Below, piece after piece: positions 1 to 6,064 of a stretch of DNA of 8,561 nt. Source of the DNA: Solobacterium sp. (GTDB lineage Bacteria > Bacillota_I > Bacilli_A > Erysipelotrichales > Erysipelotrichaceae). The DNA lies in NCBI GenBank assembly GCA_015256455.1, contig JABZMB010000053.1:1-8561 (forward strand), read 5' to 3'. How positions within the stretch are numbered: position 1 is the first letter of the stretch; each line of letters starts with the position of its first letter. The notes below the pieces were generated by a model. It worked only from the letters and a program-made list of their open reading frames with translations, made no database searches and was not told the origin of the DNA. Position numbers and translations under genes: made by a program.

Positions 1-988
1 CCTCTACACCACTCTCTTTCAAGATAGATATTGTCTTTTCAACATCTTCTGGGGATACGATCATTGCCATACCAATTCCCATGTTAAAGGTATTGAACAT
101 ATCATGTTCAGGAATATTTCCTTTTTCTTGTAATAAGTTAAATATTGGTAAGATTGGCCAACTACCCTTTGTAATACTCGCGTTTAGTGTTTCATTATAT
201 GCACGTGGTAGGTTCTCATAGAAACCTCCACCTGTGATATGAGCAATCGATTTCACATTCACTTCTTTTAAAACATGCAGTACAGGTTTTACATATAGTC
301 TTGTTGGTGTTAACAATGTTTCACCTAGAGGTTTTCCTAATACATCTGCGTAATCTTGTAATGTAGTACCTGCATCAATATTAAAAACTTTACGAACAAG
401 AGAGAAACCATTGGAATGTACTCCACTAGATGCTAGGCCAATCATAACATCTCCTACTTTTACATTATTTTTATCAAGAATCTTTTCTTCATCTACGATA
501 CCAACTGTAAAACCAGCAAGATCATATTCATCTTCTGGGTAGAATCCTGGCATCTCTGCCGTCTCTCCACCAATGAGTGCACAGCCACTTTCAACACATC
601 CATCTGCGACACCCTTGACAATTTCTGCTATCTTTTCAGGATTATTTTTTCCACATGCAATATAGTCTAAGAAGAAGAGTGGTTGTGCACCTACGCATAC
701 AACATCATTGACACACATCGCAACACAATCGATACCGACTGTATCATGTTTATCTAACAACATCGCAAGCTTTAGCTTTGTGCCAACACCATCTGTACCA
801 GATACAAGTACTGGTTTCTTCATGCCTGTCATATCTGGCGCAAATAATCCGCCAAAACCACCGATGGAATCTAATACACCTGATGTAGTAGTACGAGATA
901 CATGTTTCTTCATCAGTTCTACTGCTTGATATCCAGCAGTTACATCAACACCTGCAGCCTTATAAGCATCACTATAACTCTTCGTCAT
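1..988 (-). CDS. purM: Phosphoribosylformylglycinamidine cyclo-ligase (AIR synthetase), partial at left edge
   Basis: PurM closes the imidazole ring: it converts FGAM plus ATP to AIR in de novo purine synthesis, in the cytosol. I translated 329 codons from the ATG at 986-988; the C-terminus lies beyond the left edge. The family is usually about 340-350 residues, so only some 10-20 residues should be missing. Recognisable family blocks in order are SGTDGVGTK (residues 63-71, ATP/phosphate-binding loop), a stretch with MCVNDVVCVGAQPLFFLDY near 91-109, GGETAEMPGFY (140-150), and ITGGGFYENLPR in the C-terminal half. The start is supported by AAGGAG seven to eight bases upstream, lying inside the end of purF, and by the N-terminal SYSDAYKAAGVDV, which is typical of PurM. 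The gene overlaps the purF 3' end by 17 bp in another frame, indicating translational coupling in one operon. Identity is secure. Confidence 0.96.
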   Translation of the reverse strand, partial: MTKSYSDAYKAAGVDVTAGYQAVELMKKHVSRTTTSGVLDSIGGFGGLFAPDMTGMKKPVLVSGTDGVGTKLKLAMLLDKHDTVGIDCVAMCVNDVVCVGAQPLFFLDYIACGKNNPEKIAEIVKGVADGCVESGCALIGGETAEMPGFYPEDEYDLAGFTVGIVDEEKILDKNNVKVGDVMIGLASSGVHSNGFSLVRKVFNIDAGTTLQDYADVLGKPLGETLLTPTRLYVKPVLHVLKEVNVKSIAHITGGGFYENLPRAYNETLNASITKGSWPILPIFNLLQEKGNIPEHDMFNTFNMGIGMAMIVSPEDVEKTISILKESGVE

Positions 989-2426
989 GTTTGCTCTCCT
1001 TCTTTTCGATTTTCATTTCAAATTTTGATTTTTCAGAATGCTTAGGGATTGGTGCAGGATACTTCTCTGTAAAACATCCTGTACAAAAATCACAATTCGC
1101 ATCCGATGCCATCTTCTTTACACCATCTACACTAAGATATCCTAGGGAATCTGCACCGATGGATTTACATATTTCTTCTAAGTTCATTTGACATGCAATC
1201 AAGTTCTGTTTGGAATCAATATCTGTTCCAAAATAACATGGTGAAATAAATGGTGGTGCAGATACACGTACATGTACTTCTGTAGCACCTCCATCACGCA
1301 ATAGTTTTACAATTCGCGCACTTGTTGTTCCACGCACAATGGAATCATCCACCATGATGACACGCTTGCCCTTTACAACAGAGGATACAACATGAAGCTT
1401 CATATTGACTGCGTTTTCACGTTGCCCTTGTGTTGGTTGAATAAATGTACGTGCAATATAACGATTCTTAATAAAACCCATACCATAAGGAATACCAGAT
1501 TCCTCTGCATAGCCTTGTGCTGCATCTAATCCAGAGTCAGGTACACCGATTACAACATCCGCATCAACTGGATGTTCCTTGGCTAAGATACGACCAGCGT
1601 TACGTCTAGCCTCATGTACCGGCTGATGTTGGAGAATTGAATCGCTACGAGCAAAATACACATATTCAAATACACACATATGAGGCTTTTCTTTACAATG
1701 TGTACGAATAGAATGTTCGACGCCATCATGATCGATTACAACAATTTCTCCCGCATCAATATCGCGAACATAGTCCACACCAACAGCCGCAAATGCACAG
1801 GTCTCAGATGCGAACACAATTCTTCCGTCTTTGTCTTTTCCCATCACCAATGGACGGAATCCCTTTTTATCTCTTACTGCAATTAGCTTCTCAGGCGACA
1901 TCACAACAAGGCTATAAGCACCTTCAATACGATTCATTGCATTCTCAATTGCCTTTTCAATCGAAGAGGTCTTTAATCTTTCTTGAATGATGATATAACA
2001 AATAATTTCAGAGTCATTTGTTGTATGGAAGATTGCGCCTTTGCGCTCTAACTCTTCACGTAGTTCAGCAGCGTTGGTTAAGTTTCCATTATGTGCAATT
2101 GCTAGTTGTCCTTTAATATGGCGAACCAGTAAAGGTTGTGCATTCGTATGATTAACCGTACCAAATGTTGAATATCTGGTATGACCAATCGCCATCTGTC
2201 CTTTTCCTAATTTATCTAATTCATGTTGATCAAAGACTTCACGAACTAAACCCACATCTTTATGTGCTGTGATAACCCCACGGTCATTGACCGCAATACC
2301 ACAACTTTCTTGTCCACGATGTTGTAAGGCAAATAAACCATAGTAAGTATCGGATACTACATCACTCACCATATTTCTGTCGTAAATGCCAAAAACACCA
2401 CACTCCTCATGAATCATATCCTGCAT
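972..2426 (-). CDS. purF: Amidophosphoribosyltransferase (glutamine PRPP amidotransferase)
   Basis: PurF makes 5-phosphoribosylamine from PRPP and glutamine, the committed step of purine synthesis. The 484 residues show an N-terminal Ntn-hydrolase glutaminase domain (about 9-235) and a C-terminal phosphoribosyltransferase domain (about 265-420). The nucleophile should be Cys9 in EECGVFG, so residues 1-8 would be a propeptide removed on maturation, as in Bacillus PurF. RYST (84-87) and NGNL (113-116) are glutaminase-site motifs. VIMVDDSIVRGTTS (356-369) is the PRPP-binding loop. Cys251, Cys397, Cys448 and Cys451 match the spacing of the four ligands of the structural [4Fe-4S] cluster in the Bacillus enzyme, so this is the oxygen-sensitive clustered type. 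Minor oddities are YFARSDS, where YFARPDS is usual, and a Lys/Glu-rich tail after residue 460. The start has AGGAG seven bases upstream (2434-2438). The gene begins 16 bp after purE and its end overlaps purM. Confidence 0.97.
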   Translation of the reverse strand: MQDMIHEECGVFGIYDRNMVSDVVSDTYYGLFALQHRGQESCGIAVNDRGVITAHKDVGLVREVFDQHELDKLGKGQMAIGHTRYSTFGTVNHTNAQPLLVRHIKGQLAIAHNGNLTNAAELREELERKGAIFHTTNDSEIICYIIIQERLKTSSIEKAIENAMNRIEGAYSLVVMSPEKLIAVRDKKGFRPLVMGKDKDGRIVFASETCAFAAVGVDYVRDIDAGEIVVIDHDGVEHSIRTHCKEKPHMCVFEYVYFARSDSILQHQPVHEARRNAGRILAKEHPVDADVVIGVPDSGLDAAQGYAEESGIPYGMGFIKNRYIARTFIQPTQGQRENAVNMKLHVVSSVVKGKRVIMVDDSIVRGTTSARIVKLLRDGGATEVHVRVSAPPFISPCYFGTDIDSKQNLIACQMNLEEICKSIGADSLGYLSVDGVKKMASDANCDFCTGCFTEKYPAPIPKHSEKSKFEMKIEKKESKHDEEL

Positions 2427-2442
2427 GTTCTCTCTCCTATAT

Positions 2443-2940
2443 TTATAATGCCTGTACTTTTTCTTGAAGTTCTTGATCTTTCACTAATACTGCTGCACTT
2501 TGTTTCTGACGATTCTCTAATACTTTCGTTGCAAGTTCTTCATCACCGATAGCCAAGATTTGTGCTGCTAGATACGCTGCATTCTTGGAACCATCAATCG
2601 CAACTGTCGCAACTGGGATACCACTAGGCATCATGACTGTAGATAATAGTGCATCTACACCTTCTAATGCATTGGACTTCAGAGGAACTCCGATAACTGG
2701 TAGCGTTGTATGTCCTGCCACTACACCTGCTAAGGCAGCTGCCATTCCAGCACCTGCAATAATGACACCAAAGCCATTATCCTTTGCATTTGAGGCAAAC
2801 TCCGCAACCTTTTCTGGTGTACGATGCGCAGAATATACATGTACTTCTACTGGAATTTCGAATTCCTTCAACACTGAAACTGCCTTTGACATCACACCGA
2901 AGTCACTGTCACTACCCATTAAAATCGCTACTTTTTTCAT
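2443..2940 (-). CDS. purE: PurE: 5-(carboxyamino)imidazole ribonucleotide mutase / AIR carboxylase family
   Basis: PurE family members form CAIR, either by moving the carboxylate of N5-CAIR (class I, with PurK) or by direct AIR carboxylation (class II). The 165 residues form one flavodoxin-like domain of normal length. GSDSD (9-13) and SAHRTPE (37-43) are the phosphate/ribose and catalytic-His motifs, and LPVIGVPLKS (80-89) plus MPSGIPVATVAID (104-116) are typical class I sequence. The glycine-rich active-site loop reads AGAGMAAALAGVVAG (62-76), whereas the E. coli enzyme has AGAGGAAHLPG here, so a His and a Pro of that loop are both Ala. The first gene of the operon, it starts at an ATG with GGAGG at 2949-2953. 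No purK or purC lies beside it in the window. The attenuator-like leader upstream should control it together with purF and purM. Family assignment is firm; the mutase versus carboxylase mode is less so. Confidence 0.93.
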   Translation of the reverse strand: MKKVAILMGSDSDFGVMSKAVSVLKEFEIPVEVHVYSAHRTPEKVAEFASNAKDNGFGVIIAGAGMAAALAGVVAGHTTLPVIGVPLKSNALEGVDALLSTVMMPSGIPVATVAIDGSKNAAYLAAQILAIGDEELATKVLENRQKQSAAVLVKDQELQEKVQAL

Positions 2941-2948
2941 CTTTTCTT

Positions 2949-2953
2949 CCTCC
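2949..2953 (-). promoter_or_regulatory. Ribosome binding site of purE
   Basis: GGAGG on the minus strand, eight bases before the purE ATG. It lies just downstream of the leader terminator, so only read-through transcripts carry it. Confidence 0.8.
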
Positions 2954-2963
2954 GTTTTCTGTT

Positions 2964-2998
2964 AAAACAAAAAATCTGTGGAGACTCCTCCACAGATT
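2964..2998 (-). terminator. Intrinsic terminator (attenuator) in the purE leader
   Basis: On the minus strand an 11-bp perfect stem, AATCTGTGGAG pairing with CTCCACAGATT around the 4-base loop GAGT, is followed at once by TTTTGTTTT. The U-tract ends about 23 bases before the purE start codon, and no promoter fits between the two. The structure must therefore act inside the transcript that leads into purE, as an attenuator controlling entry into purE-purF-purM. A simple end for the antiporter transcript is possible in addition, but its stop codon is about 250 bp upstream. Confidence 0.85.
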
Positions 2999-3150
2999 GT
3001 ATTCAAAAAGTATTTTTTCCACATTTTTGGGCGCAGAAAACCGCCATCAGAAATGTATTTGTCGAAGTATCGACAATATATTCTATTGTTCGGAGAGTCA
3101 CAACACCTAAAGCCATAGCTCCATCCTTCCTGTCCTAAAGACATCCGTTA
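2999..3150 (-). ncRNA. Structured 5' leader of the purE operon, class unknown
   Basis: About 150 nt of non-coding leader between a plausible promoter and the purE attenuator. Visible minus-strand helices are TTGTCGA/TCGACAA with a 4-nt loop (3059-3076, seven perfect pairs), ACAATA/TATTGT just before it (sharing its TTGT, so mutually exclusive), TGTC/GACA near the 5' end, and GGCG/CGCC around 3028-3045. GACTCTCC at 3092-3099 can pair with GGAG(G)AGTC in the terminator's 5' arm and loop, with one bulged G, which would make a possible antiterminator. The core sequences of the purine, ZTP, PRPP, THF and glycine riboswitches and of the T-box are not present. The position implies sensing of purine or one-carbon status, but that is inference. 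Confidence 0.5.
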
Positions 3151-3154
3151 CCAA

Positions 3155-3182
3155 ACTATAAAACACGTTACTATCATAACAA
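3155..3182 (-). promoter_or_regulatory. Probable purE operon promoter
   Basis: Minus strand: TTGTTA (3177-3182), a 16-base spacer, then TATAGT (3155-3160). Transcription would start near 3148, giving a leader of about 205 nt. It is a moderate match to the sigma-A consensus and the best one seen in the 310-bp gap between the antiporter and purE. Confidence 0.5.
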
Positions 3183-3210
3183 ATAGGAACTAGAAGTAAA
3201 GACGAAAAAC

Positions 3211-3230
3211 AGAATAAAACAAGAATTGTT
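3211..3230 (-). terminator. Weak candidate terminator after the antiporter gene
   Basis: Minus strand AACAA-TTC-TTGTT followed by a T-rich run, 20 bases after the antiporter stop codon. The stem is only five A/T-rich pairs, so termination here would be inefficient; part of the antiporter transcript may run into the purE leader. Confidence 0.3.
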
Positions 3231-3249
3231 GTAAAACTCCTAAATGACT

Positions 3250-4428
3250 CTATGCTTTTTGTAAAAAGTTACGGTAAGTAAATGAAATAAAGATAGCTCC
3301 AAGCGGTGCAGTAAATAGAATTGCGGTAACTGCAGCCGTCAGAATTAACTCTCCACTAGCAAGCCCAGCCTCTAACGCAAGTCCTCCAATCGCTGCTTGT
3401 ACCGTTGCCTTCGGAATATAGGCAATCATCGTAAAAATCTTCTCTTTTGAATTGAACTTTGTTTTCATAACACTCAGATATACACCAACCATACGAAATA
3501 GTAGAGCTAAGATAATGACCACCAAAACAACTGGTCCAAAGGATAATGCATAATCAATTCTTACGCTTGCGCCTACTAAGGCAAATAAGAAGATTTCAGC
3601 TGGCTGCCATAACTTCGCAAGAACAGCAGAGTATTTGTCCGCCATCTCTGGCTTGATATGACGTATCGTAGCTGTTAAAGCCATAATAGCAAGTAACCCA
3701 GAGAATCCCACAACACCTGTCATTATCCTTTCGATTGTAATGAGTGCCATTCCAATCGCAAACATGCTTGCAAGTTCTATCCCTGTAGATAACTTCAACA
3801 ATCGATAGAACTTACAAAGTACATACCCTATTACAATTCCAGAAATAATTCCAAATAAGATCGATGTTGGAATGCGTAATAAGGATAATGCATTGAATTC
3901 TCCACTCTTAGCAAGTGTTAATAACGAAGTAAATAATACGATAACATATACATCATCCATCGAAGCACCAGCCATGATCAGTTGAGGAATACCTTCTTTT
4001 GTGCCATATCCTTCATCCATCAACTTTAACATGAGCGGCACAACCACAGCTGGCGATACTGCAGCTAATACAGTTCCAAGAATTGCGGCATTCAAGAGAT
4101 CTAAATGCAGAAAGATTGGTGCTAAAATCATCAGTCCCAAAATCTCAAAACTTGCTGGAACAAAACACATTAGTAAAGCAGATGGTCCAACCTTCTTTAA
4201 ATCCGAGATCTTTAAATTCAAGCCTGCACGCATCAAGATAATCATTAGCGCAATCTGTCGAATGTCAGATGAAATCTGAAAGGTTGTCGTATCAATCACA
4301 TTGAATACAAATGGTCCTAATATGATTCCCGCCAGTAAATACCCTAATAGATTTGGTAACCCTAGCTTACGCATAATCATTGCAAAAACTACACCAACTA
4401 AAATAATCATCGCAAAACTAAATAACAT
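3250..4428 (-). CDS. Cation:proton antiporter (CPA superfamily, Na_H_Exchanger fold), fluoride-riboswitch controlled
   Basis: A 392-residue, strongly hydrophobic inner-membrane protein with roughly 11-13 predicted transmembrane segments, the usual size for the monovalent cation:proton antiporter superfamily. Features typical of that fold are LGLPNLLGYLLAGIILGP (22-39) in the first helices, MRAGLNL (66-72), the unwound-helix motif VSPAVVVP (124-131), the paired acidic residues Asp158-Asp159 in GASMDDVYVI (proposed ion/proton site), and IPKATVQAAIG (338-348) with a conserved basic Lys340. The ATG is preceded by AAGGAG with eight bases of spacing. The transcript starts with a fluoride aptamer and terminator, and antiporters of this kind are among the known fluoride-riboswitch gene families, so the likely job is fluoride resistance, either by fluoride/proton exchange or by restoring pH and ion balance. 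Which ion it carries cannot be read from the sequence. It is transcribed as a single gene. Confidence 0.88.
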   Translation of the reverse strand: MLFSFAMIILVGVVFAMIMRKLGLPNLLGYLLAGIILGPFVFNVIDTTTFQISSDIRQIALMIILMRAGLNLKISDLKKVGPSALLMCFVPASFEILGLMILAPIFLHLDLLNAAILGTVLAAVSPAVVVPLMLKLMDEGYGTKEGIPQLIMAGASMDDVYVIVLFTSLLTLAKSGEFNALSLLRIPTSILFGIISGIVIGYVLCKFYRLLKLSTGIELASMFAIGMALITIERIMTGVVGFSGLLAIMALTATIRHIKPEMADKYSAVLAKLWQPAEIFLFALVGASVRIDYALSFGPVVLVVIILALLFRMVGVYLSVMKTKFNSKEKIFTMIAYIPKATVQAAIGGLALEAGLASGELILTAAVTAILFTAPLGAIFISFTYRNFLQKA

Positions 4429-4448
4429 AACTCTATCTCCTTATATAG

Positions 4449-4498
4449 AAAAAAATGCTGATGCCCGTAACAAAAAGAAGTTACAGGAGTTATCAGCA
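4449..4498 (-). terminator. Expression-platform terminator of the fluoride riboswitch
   Basis: Minus strand: an outer seven-pair stem TGCTGAT/ATCAGCA (4492-4498 with 4456-4462) and an inner eight-pair stem CCTGTAAC/GTTACGGG (one G-U pair, 4480-4487 with 4464-4471), separated by a small asymmetric internal loop. Seven Ts (4449-4455) follow. The 5' arm reuses the aptamer's P3 3' strand and part of its pseudoknot strand, so aptamer and terminator cannot form together. Fluoride binding should therefore favour read-through. Confidence 0.88.
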
Positions 4499-4542
4499 CT
4501 TACCGCGGTTTAGATTTATAATCTTGGAAAACCCCATTTCCG
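4480..4542 (-). ncRNA. Fluoride riboswitch aptamer (crcB motif)
   Basis: The minus strand carries the ordered core of the fluoride aptamer. First GGAA-ATGGGGT-TTCC (about 4526-4541), a four-pair P1. Then an optional small hairpin AGATT-ATA-AATCT (4512-4524). Then AACCGC (4505-4510), and finally GCTGATAACTCCTG (4484-4497). GGGGTT (4530-4535) and AACTCC (4486-4491) make the expected pseudoknot of six pairs, one of them G-U. P3 is short, GCG/TGC around GTAAG. The predicted transcription start at about 4542 falls on the first base of the aptamer. Compared with the common form, GGAAATG replaces GGCGATG and GATAACTCC replaces GATGACTCC. The downstream terminator overlaps it in the usual ON-switch arrangement. 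Confidence 0.9.
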
Positions 4543-4548
4543 TCAGAA

Positions 4549-4577
4549 ATTATAATTCTGATTCATTCCTTTGTCAA
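4549..4577 (-). promoter_or_regulatory. Consensus sigma-A promoter of the fluoride riboswitch-antiporter unit
   Basis: Minus strand TTGACA (4572-4577), exactly 17 bases, then TATAAT (4549-4554): a perfect match in both hexamers and in the spacing. A promoter this strong fits a gene whose control lies after initiation, in the riboswitch. Its -35 box sits in the loop of an 8-bp inverted repeat (4565-4585) that forms the tail of the dps terminator. Confidence 0.92.
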
Positions 4578-4619
4578 AAAGGAATCCCTGCTAGTCGTAG
4601 GGGGAACTCTAGCAGGGAT
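4565..4619 (-). terminator. Terminator of dps
   Basis: Minus strand: an 11-pair perfect stem ATCCCTGCTAG/CTAGCAGGGAT (4609-4619 with 4584-4594) around a 14-base loop, followed by TCCTTTTT. The T-run is itself part of a second possible hairpin, ATTCCTTT/AAAGGAAT (4565-4585). It starts 19 bp after the dps stop codon. Confidence 0.8.
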
Positions 4620-4638
4620 AGCATATATTTCTGATTGA

Positions 4639-5070
4639 TTATAGTAATGCCTGGTTTAACATCCAGATTGTCTTAGCATAAGATGCGATAAATTCATCCA
4701 TCTTCGCAGATACAAGGTAGTTATTTTCTGCATCTGCAGCTTCCTTGATTTCTGTAACACTCTTTAATAGATACTGATAGTCTGGTAATAATTCAGAATA
4801 TAAAGTCTTCACACTTGTTATGTATGCATCTGTACCTTCTTCAATTTTTGCATTCGCAAGGAATTCCTTTAATGTTGAAACTGGCTTACCACCATTCATT
4901 AAGATTAATTCACCAACTGTATCAACCTGTGGTAATACAGCATCATATAAATTCTCAAGTTCTGGGTGAATCTGGAAGAATGACTGTCCACTTACATACC
5001 AGTGCTTATTTTGTAATTTGTGATAGAAAACGACTAAGTCGGATAATAATACATTTAATTTATTGTTCAT
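4639..5070 (-). CDS. dps: Dps-family ferritin-like protein (DNA protection during starvation / iron storage)
   Basis: The 143 residues match the small four-helix Dps subunit, which assembles as a hollow dodecamer that oxidises Fe(II) with peroxide and stores iron. The diagnostic inter-subunit ferroxidase motif is present: His23 in KHWYVSG, His35 and Glu39 in FFQIHPELENLYD, then Asp50 and Glu54 in QVDTVGELILMNGGKPVST. The C-terminal helix ends IWMLNQALL, as in Listeria- and Lactobacillus-type Dps. There is no basic N-terminal tail, so DNA binding by the usual tail is doubtful and a mainly iron/peroxide role is likelier. GGAG lies ten bases before the ATG, a slightly long spacing. It is a single gene with its own terminator, divergent from the araC-type gene, and a palindrome near the presumed promoter could be a metal or peroxide operator. 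Confidence 0.93.
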   Translation of the reverse strand: MNNKLNVLLSDLVVFYHKLQNKHWYVSGQSFFQIHPELENLYDAVLPQVDTVGELILMNGGKPVSTLKEFLANAKIEEGTDAYITSVKTLYSELLPDYQYLLKSVTEIKEAADAENNYLVSAKMDEFIASYAKTIWMLNQALL

Positions 5071-5123
5071 AATTTATAATCTCCTTTTCAATACTTTCTA
5101 CAGCTTCCTCAGCTGACATTGAT

Positions 5124-5150
5124 AGTATATAATCAATTATATGTATTCAA
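5124..5150 (-). promoter_or_regulatory. Possible dps promoter
   Basis: Minus strand TTGAAT (5145-5150), 15 bases, TATACT (5124-5129). The spacing is short, so an activator or a shifted -35 may be involved. The inverted repeat at 5127-5142 covers the spacer and part of the -10. Confidence 0.35.
5127..5142. promoter_or_regulatory. Perfect inverted repeat between dps and the araC-type gene, candidate operator
   Basis: ATATAAT-CA-ATTATAT is a 7-2-7 palindrome. It resembles a PerR/Fur-type box (7-1-7, TTATAAT-N-ATTATAA) but has one extra central base. Its position over the presumed dps promoter would suit repression. AT-rich DNA gives such palindromes by chance, so confidence is low. Confidence 0.35.
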
Positions 5151-5174
5151 TAGTATTATTTCGCCATAAAATAG

Positions 5175-5180
5175 TATAAT
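5175..5180 (+). promoter_or_regulatory. Probable -10 box of the araC-type regulator gene
   Basis: TATAAT lies about 22 bases before the start codon. No good -35 hexamer is seen 16-18 bases upstream. The leader would be only some 15 nt, just long enough for the AAGGAG at 5192-5197. Confidence 0.5.
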
Positions 5181-5202
5181 ATTATCAAATGAAGGAGAAT
5201 AT

Positions 5203-6057
5203 ATGATGAACTTTGAACTTCCACTCATCATTGAAGATGAGGAATATAATGCACAATCTCAAGATGAGCTATCACACTGGCATAATTCATTTGAGTTGAT
5301 TGAAGTTGTAGAAGGTAAATTCTACTGTACTGTGGATGGATCCCAATTCCTAATCGGTCAGGGTGATATCTGTATTATCAACCGCAACAAAATGCATCAC
5401 ATCTGCAATGAAAAGAAAACAAATCTCAAATGTAGAAAACGCACAATTATCTTCAATCCAGATTATTACATCAAAGACCAACATATCTATGAGAAATATA
5501 TTTGTCCACTATTAGAAAAAGATGCCTTCGCACATATTCAATTCCACATGGATAAAGGTATTGGTCTAGATGTTTATACACTTATGAAAGAACTCGAAAT
5601 TCTACAGCGTGAGAAACCGCTAGGCTATGAAATGGAGGAGTATGCCTTAATTTATCGCATCCTTCGTTGTTTATATATGGCATATGAGTACGGCCGTCAA
5701 ACGATACCTTCTACTTATGACACAAATATACAAATCCAACGAAATATGACTAGTTATATCCATGAACACTATGGTTCAAAGATAGGTTTAGAAGATATTG
5801 CGGATGCTGGACAAGTTAGTAAGAGTACCTGTATTCGTTTGTTTCATAAGTATACTGGTAAATCCCCAATCGACTTCTTAAATAGTTATCGTCTACAGAT
5901 GAGTGCTGAAAAGCTAGCCACAACTTCCGAACAAATCACAGAGATTGCCTATGCTTGTGGGTTTGGACAACCTAGTTACTTTAACCGTCTATTCTTAAAA
6001 GAATATAAAATAACACCAAACCAATACCGCAAACAACATGCACGCATGAAGAGTTAA
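5203..6057 (+). CDS. AraC-family transcriptional regulator with N-terminal cupin-type sensing domain
   Basis: A 284-residue cytoplasmic regulator of normal length for the family. Residues about 20-95 look like an AraC-type cupin ligand-binding domain (SHWHNSFELIEVVEGKF, then GQGDICIINRNKMHHI). Residues about 178-280 are the double helix-turn-helix AraC DNA-binding domain, with IGLEDIADAGQVSKSTCIRLFHK (first HTH, from 194) and ITEIAYACGFGQPSYFNRLFLKEY, then ITPNQYRKQ (second HTH, the family signature). Two adjacent ATGs (5203 and 5206) are possible; AAGGAG is 5 or 8 bases away, so the second may be the one used. The ligand is unknown. It is divergent from dps and 94 bp upstream of the pyridoxal kinase gene, which has its own promoter. 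No terminator is visible after its stop, so read-through into the kinase is possible. I cannot tell which of the neighbours it controls. Confidence 0.9.
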   Translation: MMNFELPLIIEDEEYNAQSQDELSHWHNSFELIEVVEGKFYCTVDGSQFLIGQGDICIINRNKMHHICNEKKTNLKCRKRTIIFNPDYYIKDQHIYEKYICPLLEKDAFAHIQFHMDKGIGLDVYTLMKELEILQREKPLGYEMEEYALIYRILRCLYMAYEYGRQTIPSTYDTNIQIQRNMTSYIHEHYGSKIGLEDIADAGQVSKSTCIRLFHKYTGKSPIDFLNSYRLQMSAEKLATTSEQITEIAYACGFGQPSYFNRLFLKEYKITPNQYRKQHARMKS

Positions 6058-6064
6058 ATGGTAT

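Larger units (their letters stand above)
5122..5177 (+). repeat. Three direct copies of ATAGTAT in the dps/araC-type intergenic region
   Basis: ATAGTAT occurs at 5122-5128, 5150-5156 and 5171-5177, all on the plus strand. The last two are 21 bp apart (two helical turns), the arrangement that AraC-family proteins often bind, and the last one overlaps the presumed -10 of the regulator gene. Confidence 0.5.

Noticed and set aside
2585..3110. Plus-strand reading frames opposite purE and its leader
   Set aside because: They are antisense to a well-recognised gene and show no family resemblance or start signals.
2962..3144. 60-codon minus-strand reading frame upstream of purE
   Set aside because: It lies over the structured leader and runs through the terminator hairpin; its composition is not protein-like and it has no good ribosome site.
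2999..3160. Purine (guanine/adenine) riboswitch or 6S RNA upstream of purE
   Set aside because: The purine aptamer core sequences are not found, and the 5' and 3' ends do not form the long closing helix expected of 6S RNA. Left as an unassigned leader.
4498..4512. ACCGCGG resembling the end of a T-box
   Set aside because: The wider T-box sequence and specifier stem are absent; the same bases fit the AACCGC block of the fluoride aptamer with its pseudoknot.
4781..4789. TCTGGTAAT inside dps and ATCTGGTAT inside purF as further MocR sites
   Set aside because: They are single copies within coding sequence with no partner 24 bp away.
5101..5115. Small hairpin CAGCT-TCCTC-AGCTG in the dps leader
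   Set aside because: Only five pairs and no T-run; it is too weak to call a regulatory element or terminator.
5127..5142. A definite PerR or Fur box
   Set aside because: The palindrome has two central bases instead of one and the region is very AT-rich, so it is listed only as a candidate operator.
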